Positions 30,246 through 40,821 of a stretch of 64,000 bases of DNA are shown here, piece after piece. Below the pieces are notes generated by a model. The model was given only the letters and a program-made list of their open reading frames with translations, was not told where the DNA came from and did no database searches. Every line of letters starts with the position of its first letter. The first letter of the stretch is position 1. The position numbers were made by a program, and so were the translations under genes. This DNA comes from Ignavibacteriales bacterium (GTDB taxonomy: Bacteria > Bacteroidota > Ignavibacteria > Ignavibacteriales > Ignavibacteriaceae): contig JADJNX010000001.1 in the NCBI GenBank assembly GCA_016714125.1, forward strand, positions 310,001 through 374,000, in the 5' to 3' direction.

Positions 30246-31355
30246 CTAACTAAAATTTCCGTATTTACAGGCGTTGATTACTCTGCCTGCAATCTTAAAA
30301 GCTGCGTCTTTACCACCTGCTTTTTCTAAATTCTCAACCATTATTTCAATTCTTTTTGCCTCATTGAGGAGTGAAATCACCTCAGGAAAAAGTTTTTCAT
30401 TAATTTCTTTCTCTTCAATTAAAACCGCTGTTCCAAGCTCAACCATCGATTTTGCATTCATCAACTGGTGATTCTCCGCAGCAAATGGAAACGGAATTAA
30501 CACCGCCGGTTTGTTTAAATAAACGAGTTCCGCTATCGTTGTTGCTCCGGCTCTTGCAACCACAAGGTCTGAAGCTGCATAAACTTCATTCATATTTTCA
30601 ATAAAAGAGAGAACTTTAACATTTTCCGATGAAAATGATTTAAACTCTTCAAATGATGTCGCGCCTGTTTGCCAGATAAGCGATATTTTTTCCTCTTCAA
30701 ACTTTTTTATTGATGCGGCAATTGTTTTATTAATCGCTCTCGCACCAAGACTTCCTCCTACAACAAAAACCACTTTTGCATCAAGAGCCAACCCAAGTTT
30801 TTTCCTTGCATCTTCTCTGTGAATTGATACAAGACTTTTTCTTACCGGATTCCCGGTGATAAAAAGTTTTTCAGGTTGCCTTAAAAATTGAACCGCATCC
30901 TTAAACATCAGGTGAATTTCTTCAGCTCGTCTTTCAAGTAAACGAGTTGTGATTCCGGGATAGCTGTTTGGTTCAATAAGTAATACCTTTGCTCCCATCA
31001 TCCTTGCAGCAATTACCGTAGGACCCGACACATATCCCCCCGTTGCAACTATCACCTGCGGTTTAAACCCCATCGAAATTCCAATTGCCTGAAAGAGACT
31101 TACAATCAACTTAACAGGAAATAGAAGGTTCTCTTTAATACTTTTTCTGGAAAATCCCGAGATCCAGATACTTCTAAATTTGAAACCTGCTGCCGGAACA
31201 ACTCTCTCCTCAATCTTCTTTTTTGTTCCGATGAAGAGGATATTGGCGTCGGGTTCCATCGCTCTCACTTGCTCAGCAACAGCAATTGCAGGGAAAATGT
31301 GTCCACCCGTTCCACCGCCGGTGAACATAACTCTTATACCGGCTGTTCCTGCCAT
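30246..31355 (-). CDS. murG: UDP-GlcNAc transferase MurG
   Basis: 369 residues from ATG 31355. RVMFTGGGTGGHIFPAIAVA is the MurG glycine-rich N-terminal loop, and GGSLGARAIN and ARAGATTIAEL are the donor-domain signatures. MurG makes lipid II on the inner face of the membrane. The open frame extends to 31445, but those 30 upstream residues (NIGLSAKQDEAKSYIHQ and neighbours) look like the C-terminus of FtsW rather than MurG, so I prefer 31355. The first-listed alternative is an FtsW-MurG fusion, discussed as a finding. Confidence 0.96.
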   Translation of the reverse strand: MAGTAGIRVMFTGGGTGGHIFPAIAVAEQVRAMEPDANILFIGTKKKIEERVVPAAGFKFRSIWISGFSRKSIKENLLFPVKLIVSLFQAIGISMGFKPQVIVATGGYVSGPTVIAARMMGAKVLLIEPNSYPGITTRLLERRAEEIHLMFKDAVQFLRQPEKLFITGNPVRKSLVSIHREDARKKLGLALDAKVVFVVGGSLGARAINKTIAASIKKFEEEKISLIWQTGATSFEEFKSFSSENVKVLSFIENMNEVYAASDLVVARAGATTIAELVYLNKPAVLIPFPFAAENHQLMNAKSMVELGTAVLIEEKEINEKLFPEVISLLNEAKRIEIMVENLEKAGGKDAAFKIAGRVINACKYGNFS

Positions 31356-31420
31356 GTCTTTGCTTCTTTTTTGGTGGATGTAGCTTTTTGCCTCATCCTG
31401 TTTTGCTGACAATCCGATAT

Positions 31421-32476
31421 TCAATAAAATTCGATTGAAGAACAAACGATGATTATCGCAGTTCCACCATGACTTATAAGTGGCAGTGGCAAACCAGTAA
31501 CGGGCACGACACCAATGGCAACAGCAGCATTCACAAATCCATAAAGGGGAATGGAAAATGCTATTGCAAAAGCCAAAAGTTTGCCAAATTTATCTTTTGC
31601 ATTTTTGGCGATGATTAGTCCACAAACGAGTATTGCACCGTAGGCAAGGAGAACTCCGACTGTTCCGATCATCCCTGCTTCTTCCCCGGCAACTGCAAAA
31701 ATAAAATCGCCATAAGCCTCAGGGAGGAAAAGATTCCTCTGAGCGCTGTGTCCCAGGCCTACACCCAAAACTCCGCCGCTACCGAGCCCGTAGAGTGATT
31801 GCATCACCTGTGGGTGGAAATCACCATCCCCAAAAATTGCTCCCAGGTGGGAGGAAATTCTTTTAAATGAATGGGGTTTATAAAGTGCATAAGCCAAAGC
31901 CATAACAAAACCACCACCGGCAAAAGCGAAAAAGTGTTGTAACCTGATTCCCGCAACAAATAACATCGCAATCCCGGTTGCAAGGATTAATACTCCATTA
32001 CTTACATTGGGTTGCAGCAGAACGAGAATCACAACAATAAGCACCCAAATCATAGGGTTGATTACACCGAGTCTAAGATCACTTATATCATCCCCAACTC
32101 TTTCAAGCATTGCTGCAAGATGGATAAAAAGTGCAATTTTTACCAATTCAACGGGTTGAAAAGAGACACTTCCTATAGTAAATGATCTCTGTGATCCCTT
32201 CACTTCAGGTGCAAAAAATACTGTTACCACCAGAAGGACTATTGCCCCGATAAGAACAATTTTACTGTATTTTTTATAGTGATGATAATCAACCATCGCC
32301 AGAATACCCATCAAAATTACCCCGCCAATCGCTTTCCCGATATGGGCGGCAAAAAGTGCCTGGGGGTTATCAAATTTTAGTTGCGCAAAGGTGCTGCTGG
32401 CACTAAGCACCAGAAGTGACCCGAAAATAACGAGCAGGACTGCGGTAACAAAAATTATGAAGGAATATGGCTTCAC
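31421..32476 (-). CDS. ftsW: SEDS peptidoglycan polymerase FtsW (C-terminal frameshift)
   Basis: 351 residues in the annotated frame. Multiple membrane helices, KGSQRSFTIGSVSFQPVELV, the long loop ending GLGHSAQRNLFLPEAYGDFI and the final LPLPLISHGGTAI are FtsW/RodA/SpoVE signatures. FtsW polymerises septal glycan strands together with FtsI. After SSI the frame ends at once; adding a base near 31433 gives SSIGILLNIGLSAKQ, the usual last helix, so the true end lies further on and probably reaches or overlaps the murG start. Its start overlaps murD by 4 bases. Confidence 0.95.
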   Translation of the reverse strand: MKPYSFIIFVTAVLLVIFGSLLVLSASSTFAQLKFDNPQALFAAHIGKAIGGVILMGILAMVDYHHYKKYSKIVLIGAIVLLVVTVFFAPEVKGSQRSFTIGSVSFQPVELVKIALFIHLAAMLERVGDDISDLRLGVINPMIWVLIVVILVLLQPNVSNGVLILATGIAMLFVAGIRLQHFFAFAGGGFVMALAYALYKPHSFKRISSHLGAIFGDGDFHPQVMQSLYGLGSGGVLGVGLGHSAQRNLFLPEAYGDFIFAVAGEEAGMIGTVGVLLAYGAILVCGLIIAKNAKDKFGKLLAFAIAFSIPLYGFVNAAVAIGVVPVTGLPLPLISHGGTAIIIVCSSIEFY

Positions 32477-33599
32477 TTTGCAATCTCTCTGACGGCTTCT
32501 TTAAATACCTTTCCACGATGTTCATAACTTCTGAACATATCAAAACTTGCACATGCCGGAGATAACAGAACCACTTCACCCGGTTCAGCTTCCTCGTGTC
32601 CCTTTAATACACAATCCTCGAGGGATGTAACTTTTTCCACAGGGAGTGACTTCCCAAAAAAATCGATCACTTTATGAGCCGAATCACCAATCGCATAAAT
32701 CTTTTTAACATTCTTTAATACAAGATCTTTAATCAGATTATAGTCGTTTCCCTTGTCAAGTCCCCCAAGAATCAAATAGATTGGGGCATCAAAACTTTTT
32801 AACGCATAAATAACTGAATCAACATTAGTTGCTTTTGAGTCATTGATATAAATTATTCCATCTTGTGAAGGAACCACCTCAAGCCGGTGTTCAACTGCCT
32901 CAAAAGTGAACAACCCTTCTCTGATAATTCCGGTCGGGACGCCTGCCTTAAGAGCGAGTGTAATTGCCGCTGCAGCGTTTGCATAATTATGCTCTCCTCT
33001 TAACTTTAGATCGTGAGTGTCACACGAGAAAACCACTTTCCCTGCCATTCGGGTTACAAGCCTTTGTCCTGAGAGGTAGGTCCCGTTGTCCACTTCACCT
33101 TTGGTTGAGAAGAATTCAATTAAGGCACCTTTATAACCGTGTGCTTTTAGAACGGGATCGTCAGCATTGTAAAGTGATAGATCTGTTCCGGTCTGATTCA
33201 TAAAAATGCGATATTTTGAAGCGATGTAATTTTCGATTTTGTTGTCATACCTGTTCAGATGATCAGAAAAATTCTGCCCTTACATAAAGAGAATGCAAAT
33301 TCAACTTCGCTGATCATCCCGATGCCCCTCTTTTGGGCTTCAACCAGAACAGGAGCTTCCATTGGTACTCCCGGGGAGACAATCATAAGATCACAGTTAT
33401 ACACTTTTTCGCTGTTTTCACCCGCTTCAACTTCAATTCCCGCCAGTTTTAATCTGTCAACAACTTCTGAAATTGATTCATAAGGTGATTTGTCACTCAC
33501 AAATGGAATGGCACCACACTTAACTGCAAGATATGCTGCAGCCTCACCACTTCTGGCAGCTCCGATAATCGAAATTTTTGATTTTTTATAACTCTTCAC
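32473..33599 (-). CDS. murD: UDP-MurNAc-L-Ala--D-Glu ligase MurD (internal segment missing)
   Basis: About 375 residues; MurD is normally about 450. The N-terminal domain (IIGAARSGEAAAYLAVKCGA to GMISEVEFAFSLCKGRI) joins near 33262-33275 directly to DHLNRYDNKIENYIASKYR, which lies after the ATP-binding P-loop. The GTNGKTTT-type motif and about 70-80 residues are missing in every frame. The C-terminal half is normal: YINDSKATNVDSVIYALKSF, YLILGGLDKGNDYN and LLSPACASFDMF. MurD is essential, so the gap is most likely an assembly or sequencing deletion; otherwise another copy must exist. It follows mraY by 4 bases. Confidence 0.9.
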
Positions 33600-33603
33600 T
33601 TTT

Positions 33604-34707
33604 TTACCTGATCTTAAAAGATGTTAGGCTGATGATCGCGAGGATTATTCCAATTATATAGAACCTCACAACAATTTTAGGTTCTGCCCACCCTTTTCTT
33701 CAAAGTGGTGGTGAATTGGAGCCATTTTAAAAACTCTTCTGCCTGTCCCGTATTTCCGTTTGGTATATTTAAAATAGGAGGTCTGGATAATAACTGAGAT
33801 TGTTTCAAAAAAGAAAACTCCTGCAAGAAACGGCAACAACAGCTCTTTCTGACCATCACCGCCAGTATGCCGAGAGCTCCACCAAGGGCAAGACTTCCTG
33901 TGTCCCCCATAAAAACCTGGGCGGGATAAAAATTAAACCAGAGGAATCAAGCCCTGCACCAACAAGTGCTGCGATGAAAACTGACAATTCCCCCGAACCG
34001 GGGAGGTAAATTATGTTCAAATAATCAGAATAGATGGCGTTTCCGGAGATGTAACTTATTATCCCAAGTGCCAACATCGCAATAATCGTAAGCCCGATTG
34101 CAAGCCCGTCAGGTCCATCAGTAAGATTTACTGCATTAGAGGTTGCGGTTATTATAAATATCACTGCAGGGATGTATAGATAAGAGAGATCAAGATTCAA
34201 ATCTTTAAAAAACGGGATTGTAGTCAGTGATTTCACATCAGCAAATTCAGGTGAAAAATAGAGTACGGTTCCAACGAGTAAACCAACAGAAACCTGGCCA
34301 ATCAGTTTATAACGGGCAATCAATCCATTTGGCATCTTTTTGATTACTTTTAAATAATCATCAAGGAAACCCACTCCACCCAATAACAATGTACCAACCA
34401 GCAGCAGCCAGATATATGTGCTCTTAATATCTCCCCACAACAAAACAGGAATTACAACACAGGTGAGAATAATTAAGCCACCCATGGTTGGTGTACCGGC
34501 TTTACTAAAATGAGTTTTCGGACCAAAATCCTTGATCTTTTCACCAATTTGATGTTTTTGAAGCATTTTGATGATTCGCGGAGCGAAAAACGCCATTAAA
34601 AGTCCCGTTATCGCCGCTATTGCTGATCTGAAAGTAAGATACTTTATCATATCGAGGCCGGGAGGATCAAAAGTTTTATTCAAATAATCAAGTAAATAAT
34701 AGAGCAT
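33604..34707 (-). CDS. mraY: Phospho-MurNAc-pentapeptide transferase MraY (frame-interrupted)
   Basis: About 367 residues over three frames. TPTMGGLIIL, GFLDDYLKVIKK (catalytic Asp pair), NAVNLTDGPDGLAIG and, past the first break, VFMGDTGSLALGGALG (catalytic Asp) are canonical. MAPIHHHFE is recovered near 33720 and the protein ends IISLTSFKIR at 33604. Breaks lie near 33925 and 33840. MraY makes lipid I in the membrane. The ATG overlaps the annotated end of murF; correcting an A-run there would instead put the murF stop just before this ATG. Confidence 0.96.
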
Positions 34708-36089
34708 TTAGTTGCCTTTTCTTTCAAAAATTTTACTATAGTCTCCATCTCCATTCCTCTTGACCCTTTAACGAGCACAAGGGAATTTCTGAAATCATAC
34801 TTCGAAAGTGTTTCTATCAAATCTTCTTTTGTTCTAAAGTGGTGTGCAATTATCTTGCTGCCTTTAAGGATGTTATACAAGTGTCTCATATTGGTTCCTA
34901 TCAAGAAAGCCCTTGTGACTCTTGTTGTTTTTAGCTGTGCGGCAAGAAATTCATGTCTCTCTCTGGCTTTTGCTCCCAACTCGAACATATCTCCAAGGAT
35001 AACCACTCTTTTATCATGAATCAGGTCCTTACCCATAGCTTCAAATGCACTCTTCATACTTGCAGGATTTGCGTTATATGTATCGTCAATAAGGTCAAAT
35101 CCATCAAGTGTATATCTGTTCATTCTCCCCTTGGGAGGTTTTATACTTTCGAGACCTGTTTTAATATCTGCAAGTGATATCCCGGATTTTATCGCGAGTG
35201 CAGCAGCTGCAAGAGCGTTTTCTCCATTTTTTTTGCCAAAAAGTTGTAATTCAACTTTCACGGATTCTTCACCAGACGAGATGCGAATTACCGGCAATCC
35301 TGTTTCTGTAAAGGTGAGAAGCTTCCCCATAACATCTGCCGGGGACTTCATTGATAAAGTTACAGCATCAGGATATTTAGGGAACAAACGGCTCAGAAAC
35401 GGATCATCAAGATTGAAGAATACAATTCCACCTCTATCAATAGTCACTGTGAACATGGCTTCCTTTTCAAGTCGGACGCCTTTTCTGTTTATCAGATATT
35501 CCAGATGAGAGTCACCAATATTTGTAATCAACGCAAGATCGGGTTGTGCAATCAATGATGAATATTTTATTTCTCCGGGATGATTTGTACCTATTTCACA
35601 CACCAAAAAATCTGTCTCTTGAGTAGCTTCAAGTATTGTAAGAGGTACACCAATATGATTGTTATTGTTGGCAGTGGTTGCAACCACATTATGACTAACC
35701 TTCAAAATTGCAGCAAGCATATCTTTGGTGGTAGTCTTACCGTTGCTGCCTGTTATGCCAATAACTTTTGCTTTTAGGTGTTTTCTCCACTCCCCTGCAA
35801 TAAAACCAAGTGCAATAACTGTATCGGTGACACCAATGGTTATAACTTTGTTATCAGAATATTCTGAGGTTCGTGATTTTTTAACAACTATTCCGCTTGC
35901 TCCTCTTGCCAGAGCTTCAGGAATAAAATCGTGTCCGTCGAACCTGTCACCTTTTACCGCAATAAACAATGAGCCGGGAACAACTTTCCTGGAATCTATA
36001 ACCACTGAATTAAAAATTGCGTTTTCATCAGAATTAACAATTTTTAACGGCTTGGTTGAAGCTGCAATAATTTCCCGGAGACTAATCAA
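34680..36089 (-). CDS. murF: UDP-MurNAc-tripeptide--D-Ala-D-Ala ligase
   Basis: 469 residues as read. VIGITGSNGKTTTKDMLAAI is the P-loop, TNIGDSHLEYL the central motif and LIDDTYNANPASMKSAFEAM the C-terminal signature. MurF completes the UDP-MurNAc-pentapeptide. The start is TTG at 36089, overlapping the murE TGA stop by 4 bases. The last residues (CSIIYLII) are doubtful: one more A in a run near 34713 would end the protein as KEKGN with a TAA immediately before mraY. Confidence 0.96.
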   Translation of the reverse strand: MISLREIIAASTKPLKIVNSDENAIFNSVVIDSRKVVPGSLFIAVKGDRFDGHDFIPEALARGASGIVVKKSRTSEYSDNKVITIGVTDTVIALGFIAGEWRKHLKAKVIGITGSNGKTTTKDMLAAILKVSHNVVATTANNNNHIGVPLTILEATQETDFLVCEIGTNHPGEIKYSSLIAQPDLALITNIGDSHLEYLINRKGVRLEKEAMFTVTIDRGGIVFFNLDDPFLSRLFPKYPDAVTLSMKSPADVMGKLLTFTETGLPVIRISSGEESVKVELQLFGKKNGENALAAAALAIKSGISLADIKTGLESIKPPKGRMNRYTLDGFDLIDDTYNANPASMKSAFEAMGKDLIHDKRVVILGDMFELGAKARERHEFLAAQLKTTRVTRAFLIGTNMRHLYNILKGSKIIAHHFRTKEDLIETLSKYDFRNSLVLVKGSRGMEMETIVKFLKEKATKCSIIYLII

Positions 36090-37565
36090 TATTGCTCCCC
36101 GTTTCCAAAAAGATATTTGTTTGTCATTTCTCGGTCGGAGAAGTGATGTTTCACACCCTTAATAATCTGATAGTCTTCGTGGCCTTTTCCCCGCTATAAG
36201 TATTATTGCATTTTCGGGGCTTTCGAGTATTGCTCTCTTGATAGCCTCTTCACGATCAACACAAACAATCAAATTATCAGTTGAGATACCTGCAACCACT
36301 TCTTTTACGATCTCATCAGGATCTTCATCTCTGGGATTATCGCTCGTGATCACTGCAACGGTTGACATTTCAGCAGCAATTTTTCCCATTACAGGGCGTT
36401 TTGTTTTGTCACGGTTTCCGCCACATCCGATTACGGTGTAAACAGGAGATTCACCTGCAAGTTTGTTAATGCTTATCAATACTTGCTCAAGTGCTCCGGG
36501 ACTGTGTGCATAATCAACAAGCACTTTTTTATCCCCGGATTTTATCAATTCAAATCTGCCATCCACTTGTGGTGCTTCTGCAATTCCTTCGGCCACAATG
36601 TCTTTGTCAAAACCGGCTTCAACCATCAATACATATGCTGCAGCTGCGTTATATGCGTTAAACTCGCCTACCAAGGCAGTTCTAAGATCAGTTTTAATAC
36701 CATTGTGATTGAGAGTGAATGATGTTCCACTAAAATCAAATGAAATATCTTCAAGTCGATAGTTTCCACCGAGTTTACCAAAACCAACTTTTCTGCCATT
36801 TGTGTCTTTGGTGATGAAACATCCATATTCATCATCCATGTTGTAGACTGCAGGTACTCCGGTTTTTAAGTCGTCAAACAATAATTTTTTTGCAGTGGCA
36901 TAATCATCCATGGTTTCATGGAAGTCTCTATGTTCACTCGAAAGATTTGTAAAAACGGCTCCATCAAAATCGAGCCCAAATGTCCTTTTAAGATAAAGGG
37001 AATGGGAGGATGCCTCCATAACGGCGGCGGAACAACCTTCATTTACCATCCGGGCAAAAAGTGCGTTTAATTCAACAGATTCAGGGGTTGTAAGTTCTGT
37101 TGGCACTTTTTCATCACCGATCATATTTGCGATAGTACCAATCAAACCTGTTTTGTGGCCTGCTTTTTCCAGAATATTTTTAATCAAAAACGAGGTTGTG
37201 GTTTTTCCCTTTGTTCCCGTTACCCCAAACAGTCTAAGTTTTTTTGACGGAAATCCATAATAAGCTGCTGAAAGTTGAGCAAGGGCTTTACGCGTGTCAG
37301 CAACAACAATTTTAGCTTGTCCACTACGCCTAAAAATCTCATCGGGAATTGAATGAAGGTCTTCAACAATTATAGCTGCCGCTCCTTTGCTGAACGCATC
37401 CATCGCATAACGATGACCATCAGTTTTGTAACCTTTAACGGCAACAAAAATGGAATCTTTTGTAACTTTAGCCGAGTTGTAATAGATCCCTGTTATCTCA
37501 TTAGCGAAAAAATCGCCTGTGAGTTGAATAACAGTTAAGTGATCCAGTATTTCGTTAAGTCTCAT
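36086..37565 (-). CDS. murE: UDP-MurNAc-dipeptide ligase MurE (one frameshift)
   Basis: About 493 residues. GVTGTKGKTTTSFLIKNIL is the P-loop, MEASSHSLYLKR and FTNLSSEHRDFHETMDDY are central motifs, VDYAHSPGALE follows, and TSDNPRDEDPDEI matches the meso-diaminopimelate specificity loop (DNPR). The frame breaks near 36185 in GGGGAAAA; correction gives IAGKGHEDYQIIKG and a C-terminus ending GNGEQY at 36086. The DNPR loop predicts addition of meso-diaminopimelate to the stem peptide. Immediately downstream of ftsI. Confidence 0.96.
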
Positions 37566-39572
37566 TTAATAAATATTAGCTCCTGAAAATGCTTTTTCCT
37601 GCAGTTTCAATTGAATTTTCATACCTTTTTTAATTTCTTTGCCCGGTTTAATGCTCTGTTCCACCACTCTTCCGGATCCGGTACATGTGAAGTCCAAACC
37701 AAGTTTTCTCATAATTGAAATTGCATCTTTTAAGGAGACCCCTTTAAGATTTGGCATTTCATTAAGATCAATTGATTTGTAGTCCACTTTTTTAATCTCT
37801 ATTTCTGTGTCAGGTCCGATATCAATTTCTTCTGCTTCATATTCAGGTTTGATAACTTCCTCGTCACTCTCTTTATTGAGTTTTTCGAGATTTACATTTT
37901 TTCCAATGGAAGGATCGATCGAAATTACTCTTTTTACAATATTTTTGAAAACAGGGGCTGCAACTTCACCACCTGTTATTCCCACACTTTTTGGTGTATT
38001 CACCAGTATCAAGCAGATGTATTTTGGATTATCAGCGGGGAAAAATCCCACAAAAGAGGAGTTATATCTCTCTTTTGAATATTTACCATCCACAATTTTT
38101 CGTGAAGTCCCTGTTTTTCCGCCAATCTGAATTCCATCAATTTTGGCTCTTTTTCCTGTCCCTTTTTCGACCACATCAAGAAGAAGGTCTCTCATCAATT
38201 TTGAAGTCTCTTCCGTAATCACAGGTCTTATTCTCTCGGGTGAATTTGATTCGGTTACATTTCCCTTCACATCTCTGATCTCTTTTACGAGGTATGGTTT
38301 GTAAAGATACCCACCATTAATCAAAGCAGAATATGCTGTTATTAGTTGAATCGGTGTAACAGAGATACCATAACCATAAGACATTGTCCCTTTTGTTGTA
38401 CCTGACCACTCGGAAGGTAATCCAAGTCTTCCTTTTACTTCTCCCGGCAATCCGAGATAAGTGTAATTTCCAAAACCAAAACTTCTGATATAGGTATAAA
38501 ACTCATCTTTATCCATTTTTTGAGAGAGTTTCACCATTCCAATGTTGCTTGAGAAACGAAGGATCTCCCTTACAGTCATAGAAGCAGCACCGTGGTGATC
38601 TTTTATTGTTCCCCCCATAAAATTGTAAACACCGTTTTCAGTGTTAATTGAAGTGGAGGCTGAAACAAGCTTTTTATCCAGAATTCCCGCCATTGCGATC
38701 CCCTTGAATGTTGAGCCAGGCTCATAAACATCAGAAATGGCTTTGTTTCTTCTTATCTCATTACTGTATTTTTTATAATTTCCCGGTTCATAACCTGAAT
38801 AATTTGCAAGAGCCAGAATTTCACCTGTGTTTGGATCCATTATGATACCGGTGGCATTTTCTGCTTTTGCAACTTTCACTCCGGCTTCCAACTCAACCTC
38901 CAAAGCATTCTGGAGTGCTCTGTCAATGGTTAACACAATGTTTTCACCGGGTTGAGCTTCTTTGTAGTTCTCATTGAGAACCGACATAACCGACCCCGTA
39001 CCGTCCTTCAAAACGAATCTGCTCCCTGCTTTACCTTTAAGCTGGCTTTCAAATGTTGCTTCTATTCCGTCTGTTCCGGTTTTTTCATAATTGACAAATC
39101 CGATTACATGAGATGCCAGACTTGCATATTCATAAACTCTTGTTGGGTCTTCAGTGTAGATCAATCCGTCATAAACCACATTTTTGAGTTTGTGAGCCAG
39201 TTTTGCATCAACCTTGTTTATAATGCAAAAGATTTTCTTTGCTGAATCAATCTTCCCTTTGTAAAATTCATAAGTTCCACCGATAGAGTCAGATAACACT
39301 TTTGCAATCAGTGAATCTTTTTTGAATTTTTTTGCTAATCTTGGATCCACATAAAAAGAGACCTGATCTTTGCTATAGACGAGAATTGTTCCGTTCCTGT
39401 CATAGATTGATCCACGGCTCGCCGCAAGTGGTTCAACACCCGTCTGCTGTTTTTTGGCAAAATAAGAATAGTCTTCTGCCTTCACTACCTGAACAACAAT
39501 TATCCTGGTAAGCAGTATCAGAAAAAATACTGCCATGATTCCATTGATAACCAGAAGTCTGTTGCTATTCAT
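37566..39572 (-). CDS. ftsI: Septal transpeptidase FtsI/PBP2 with C-terminal PASTA domain
   Basis: 668 residues, intact. One N-terminal membrane helix, a dimerisation domain (AASRGSIYDRNGTIL), and a transpeptidase domain with SxxK in YEPGSTFKGIA (about residue 285), SxN in RFSSNIGM and KTG in GGKTGTSRKI. The last ~70 residues, MPNLKGVSLKDAISIMRKLG onwards, form a single PASTA domain, giving a SpoVD-like architecture. It cross-links septal peptidoglycan with FtsW. It overlaps ftsL by 8 bases. Confidence 0.95.
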   Translation of the reverse strand: MNSNRLLVINGIMAVFFLILLTRIIVVQVVKAEDYSYFAKKQQTGVEPLAASRGSIYDRNGTILVYSKDQVSFYVDPRLAKKFKKDSLIAKVLSDSIGGTYEFYKGKIDSAKKIFCIINKVDAKLAHKLKNVVYDGLIYTEDPTRVYEYASLASHVIGFVNYEKTGTDGIEATFESQLKGKAGSRFVLKDGTGSVMSVLNENYKEAQPGENIVLTIDRALQNALEVELEAGVKVAKAENATGIIMDPNTGEILALANYSGYEPGNYKKYSNEIRRNKAISDVYEPGSTFKGIAMAGILDKKLVSASTSINTENGVYNFMGGTIKDHHGAASMTVREILRFSSNIGMVKLSQKMDKDEFYTYIRSFGFGNYTYLGLPGEVKGRLGLPSEWSGTTKGTMSYGYGISVTPIQLITAYSALINGGYLYKPYLVKEIRDVKGNVTESNSPERIRPVITEETSKLMRDLLLDVVEKGTGKRAKIDGIQIGGKTGTSRKIVDGKYSKERYNSSFVGFFPADNPKYICLILVNTPKSVGITGGEVAAPVFKNIVKRVISIDPSIGKNVNLEKLNKESDEEVIKPEYEAEEIDIGPDTEIEIKKVDYKSIDLNEMPNLKGVSLKDAISIMRKLGLDFTCTGSGRVVEQSIKPGKEIKKGMKIQLKLQEKAFSGANIY

Positions 39573-39894
39573 TTAGATAGTTAATCTTATTTTCAAATTC
39601 TTCAATTTCTTCTTGCGAGAGTGTAATGGTTCCTGTTGAATCAAAACTTGTGACAAGCCCCAATTTCGACTCTGCTAAAGGGACTATCTGTTCTTTAGAA
39701 ACCAGTTTGTCGAATACAGCTTTGTTTGAGTTGACATTCGACTGCTCAATTTTAATTTCAGCTTTTAAATCATCAATCCGTTTTGAAAGTTTTGTGTTCT
39801 GAAGATTGATACTTATATAATAATATAACAGTACAGCAATGCACGATGCGAACAACAGAAACCAGGCTATATTTTTTTTATAAGACTTTTTCAC
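39565..39894 (-). CDS. ftsL: FtsL-like divisome protein
   Basis: 109 residues. A short Lys-rich cytoplasmic tail, one membrane helix (about residues 10-29) and a heptad-rich segment (KLSKRIDDLKAEIKIEQ) give the FtsL layout of a bitopic coiled-coil protein that pairs with FtsQ and FtsB. Sequence alone is weak; its position between rsmH and ftsI is the classic ftsL slot. Confidence 0.8.
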   Translation of the reverse strand: MKKSYKKNIAWFLLFASCIAVLLYYYISINLQNTKLSKRIDDLKAEIKIEQSNVNSNKAVFDKLVSKEQIVPLAESKLGLVTSFDSTGTITLSQEEIEEFENKINYLNE

Positions 39895-39897
39895 TAA

Positions 39898-40821
39898 TTA
39901 AATTCTTTCGGCTGCTCTAAGTTTACCACTTCTTGCTCTGCGATTTTCGTGTATTTCAGCAATAGATGGAGAAACAGGCTTTTTTGTAATAATTTTCAGA
40001 GTCTGTTCCTTACTGCAAATGCACACCGGAAAATTTGGTGGACAAACACACCCTTTTTCTTCCTCTTTGAAAAAATCTTTTACAATTCTGTCTTCCAGTG
40101 AGTGATAAGTAAGTACCACTATTCTTCCACCGGGTTTAAGAAGTGTAACCGACTCTTCAAGAAACTCTTTTAATGAGTCGAGTTCCTTGTTCACAGCAAT
40201 TCTGAGTGCTTGAAAAACCCTGGATAACCGTTTAAATAGAAAACGTTGAGGAGTAACATCCTCAATCAGTTTGGCAAGGTCTGTGGTAGTTTTAAACGGT
40301 TTAATTTTCCTCTGTTTTACAATAAGACTTGCGATGTATCCACTTTGGATTTCTTCTCCAAATTCGCGGAATATCTTTGCAAGGTCGTGTGCTTCGGCAT
40401 TATTCACGATTTCATGAGCAGCTATTCCCTCAGCCTTGTTCATTCGAAGGTCGAGAGGTGCTGTCATCCTGTAGGAAAATCCCTCTTCCTCATTGTCGAG
40501 TTGATAGGATGATACACCAAGGTCCGCAAAAATGCCTGTAAAACCCTCAACAGACTCAAGTCTGGCTGCAACTCCAATTTTTGTAAAATTGAAATTGTAA
40601 AGTCTGACACGGCTGTCTTGAGAAAAATTTTCGAGTGATTGATTAAAAACGATCTGATCGAGATCTGTGCCGATCAACAAAGCATTTGGAGTAAGCTGCT
40701 CGAGAAATCTTCTCGAATGCCCGCCAAATCCAAAAGTACCATCAAAATACGCTCCGTCTTTGTCTGTTATCAGATATTCAACAGATTCTTTTAATAATAC
40801 AGGGCTATGAAATTTGTCCAT
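39898..40821 (-). CDS. rsmH: 16S rRNA (cytosine-1402-N4)-methyltransferase RsmH
   Basis: 307 residues, intact. HSPVLLKESVEYL, GTFGFGGHSRRFLE (SAM loop), FADLGVSSYQLD, PLDLRMNKAEG, VFQALRIAVNKEL and LTYHSLEDRIVKDFF are all RsmH/MraW signatures. It methylates C1402 in the 30S decoding centre. A Cys-rich stretch (CVCPPNFPVCIC) near the C-terminus is common in this family. Its start overlaps the mraZ end by 17 bases. Confidence 0.97.
   Translation of the reverse strand: MDKFHSPVLLKESVEYLITDKDGAYFDGTFGFGGHSRRFLEQLTPNALLIGTDLDQIVFNQSLENFSQDSRVRLYNFNFTKIGVAARLESVEGFTGIFADLGVSSYQLDNEEEGFSYRMTAPLDLRMNKAEGIAAHEIVNNAEAHDLAKIFREFGEEIQSGYIASLIVKQRKIKPFKTTTDLAKLIEDVTPQRFLFKRLSRVFQALRIAVNKELDSLKEFLEESVTLLKPGGRIVVLTYHSLEDRIVKDFFKEEEKGCVCPPNFPVCICSKEQTLKIITKKPVSPSIAEIHENRRARSGKLRAAERI

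Noticed and set aside
31355..31445. Start of murG at 31445
   Set aside because: The extra 30 residues look like the FtsW C-terminus; MurG begins at ATG 31355 with the RVMFTGGGTGGH block close behind.
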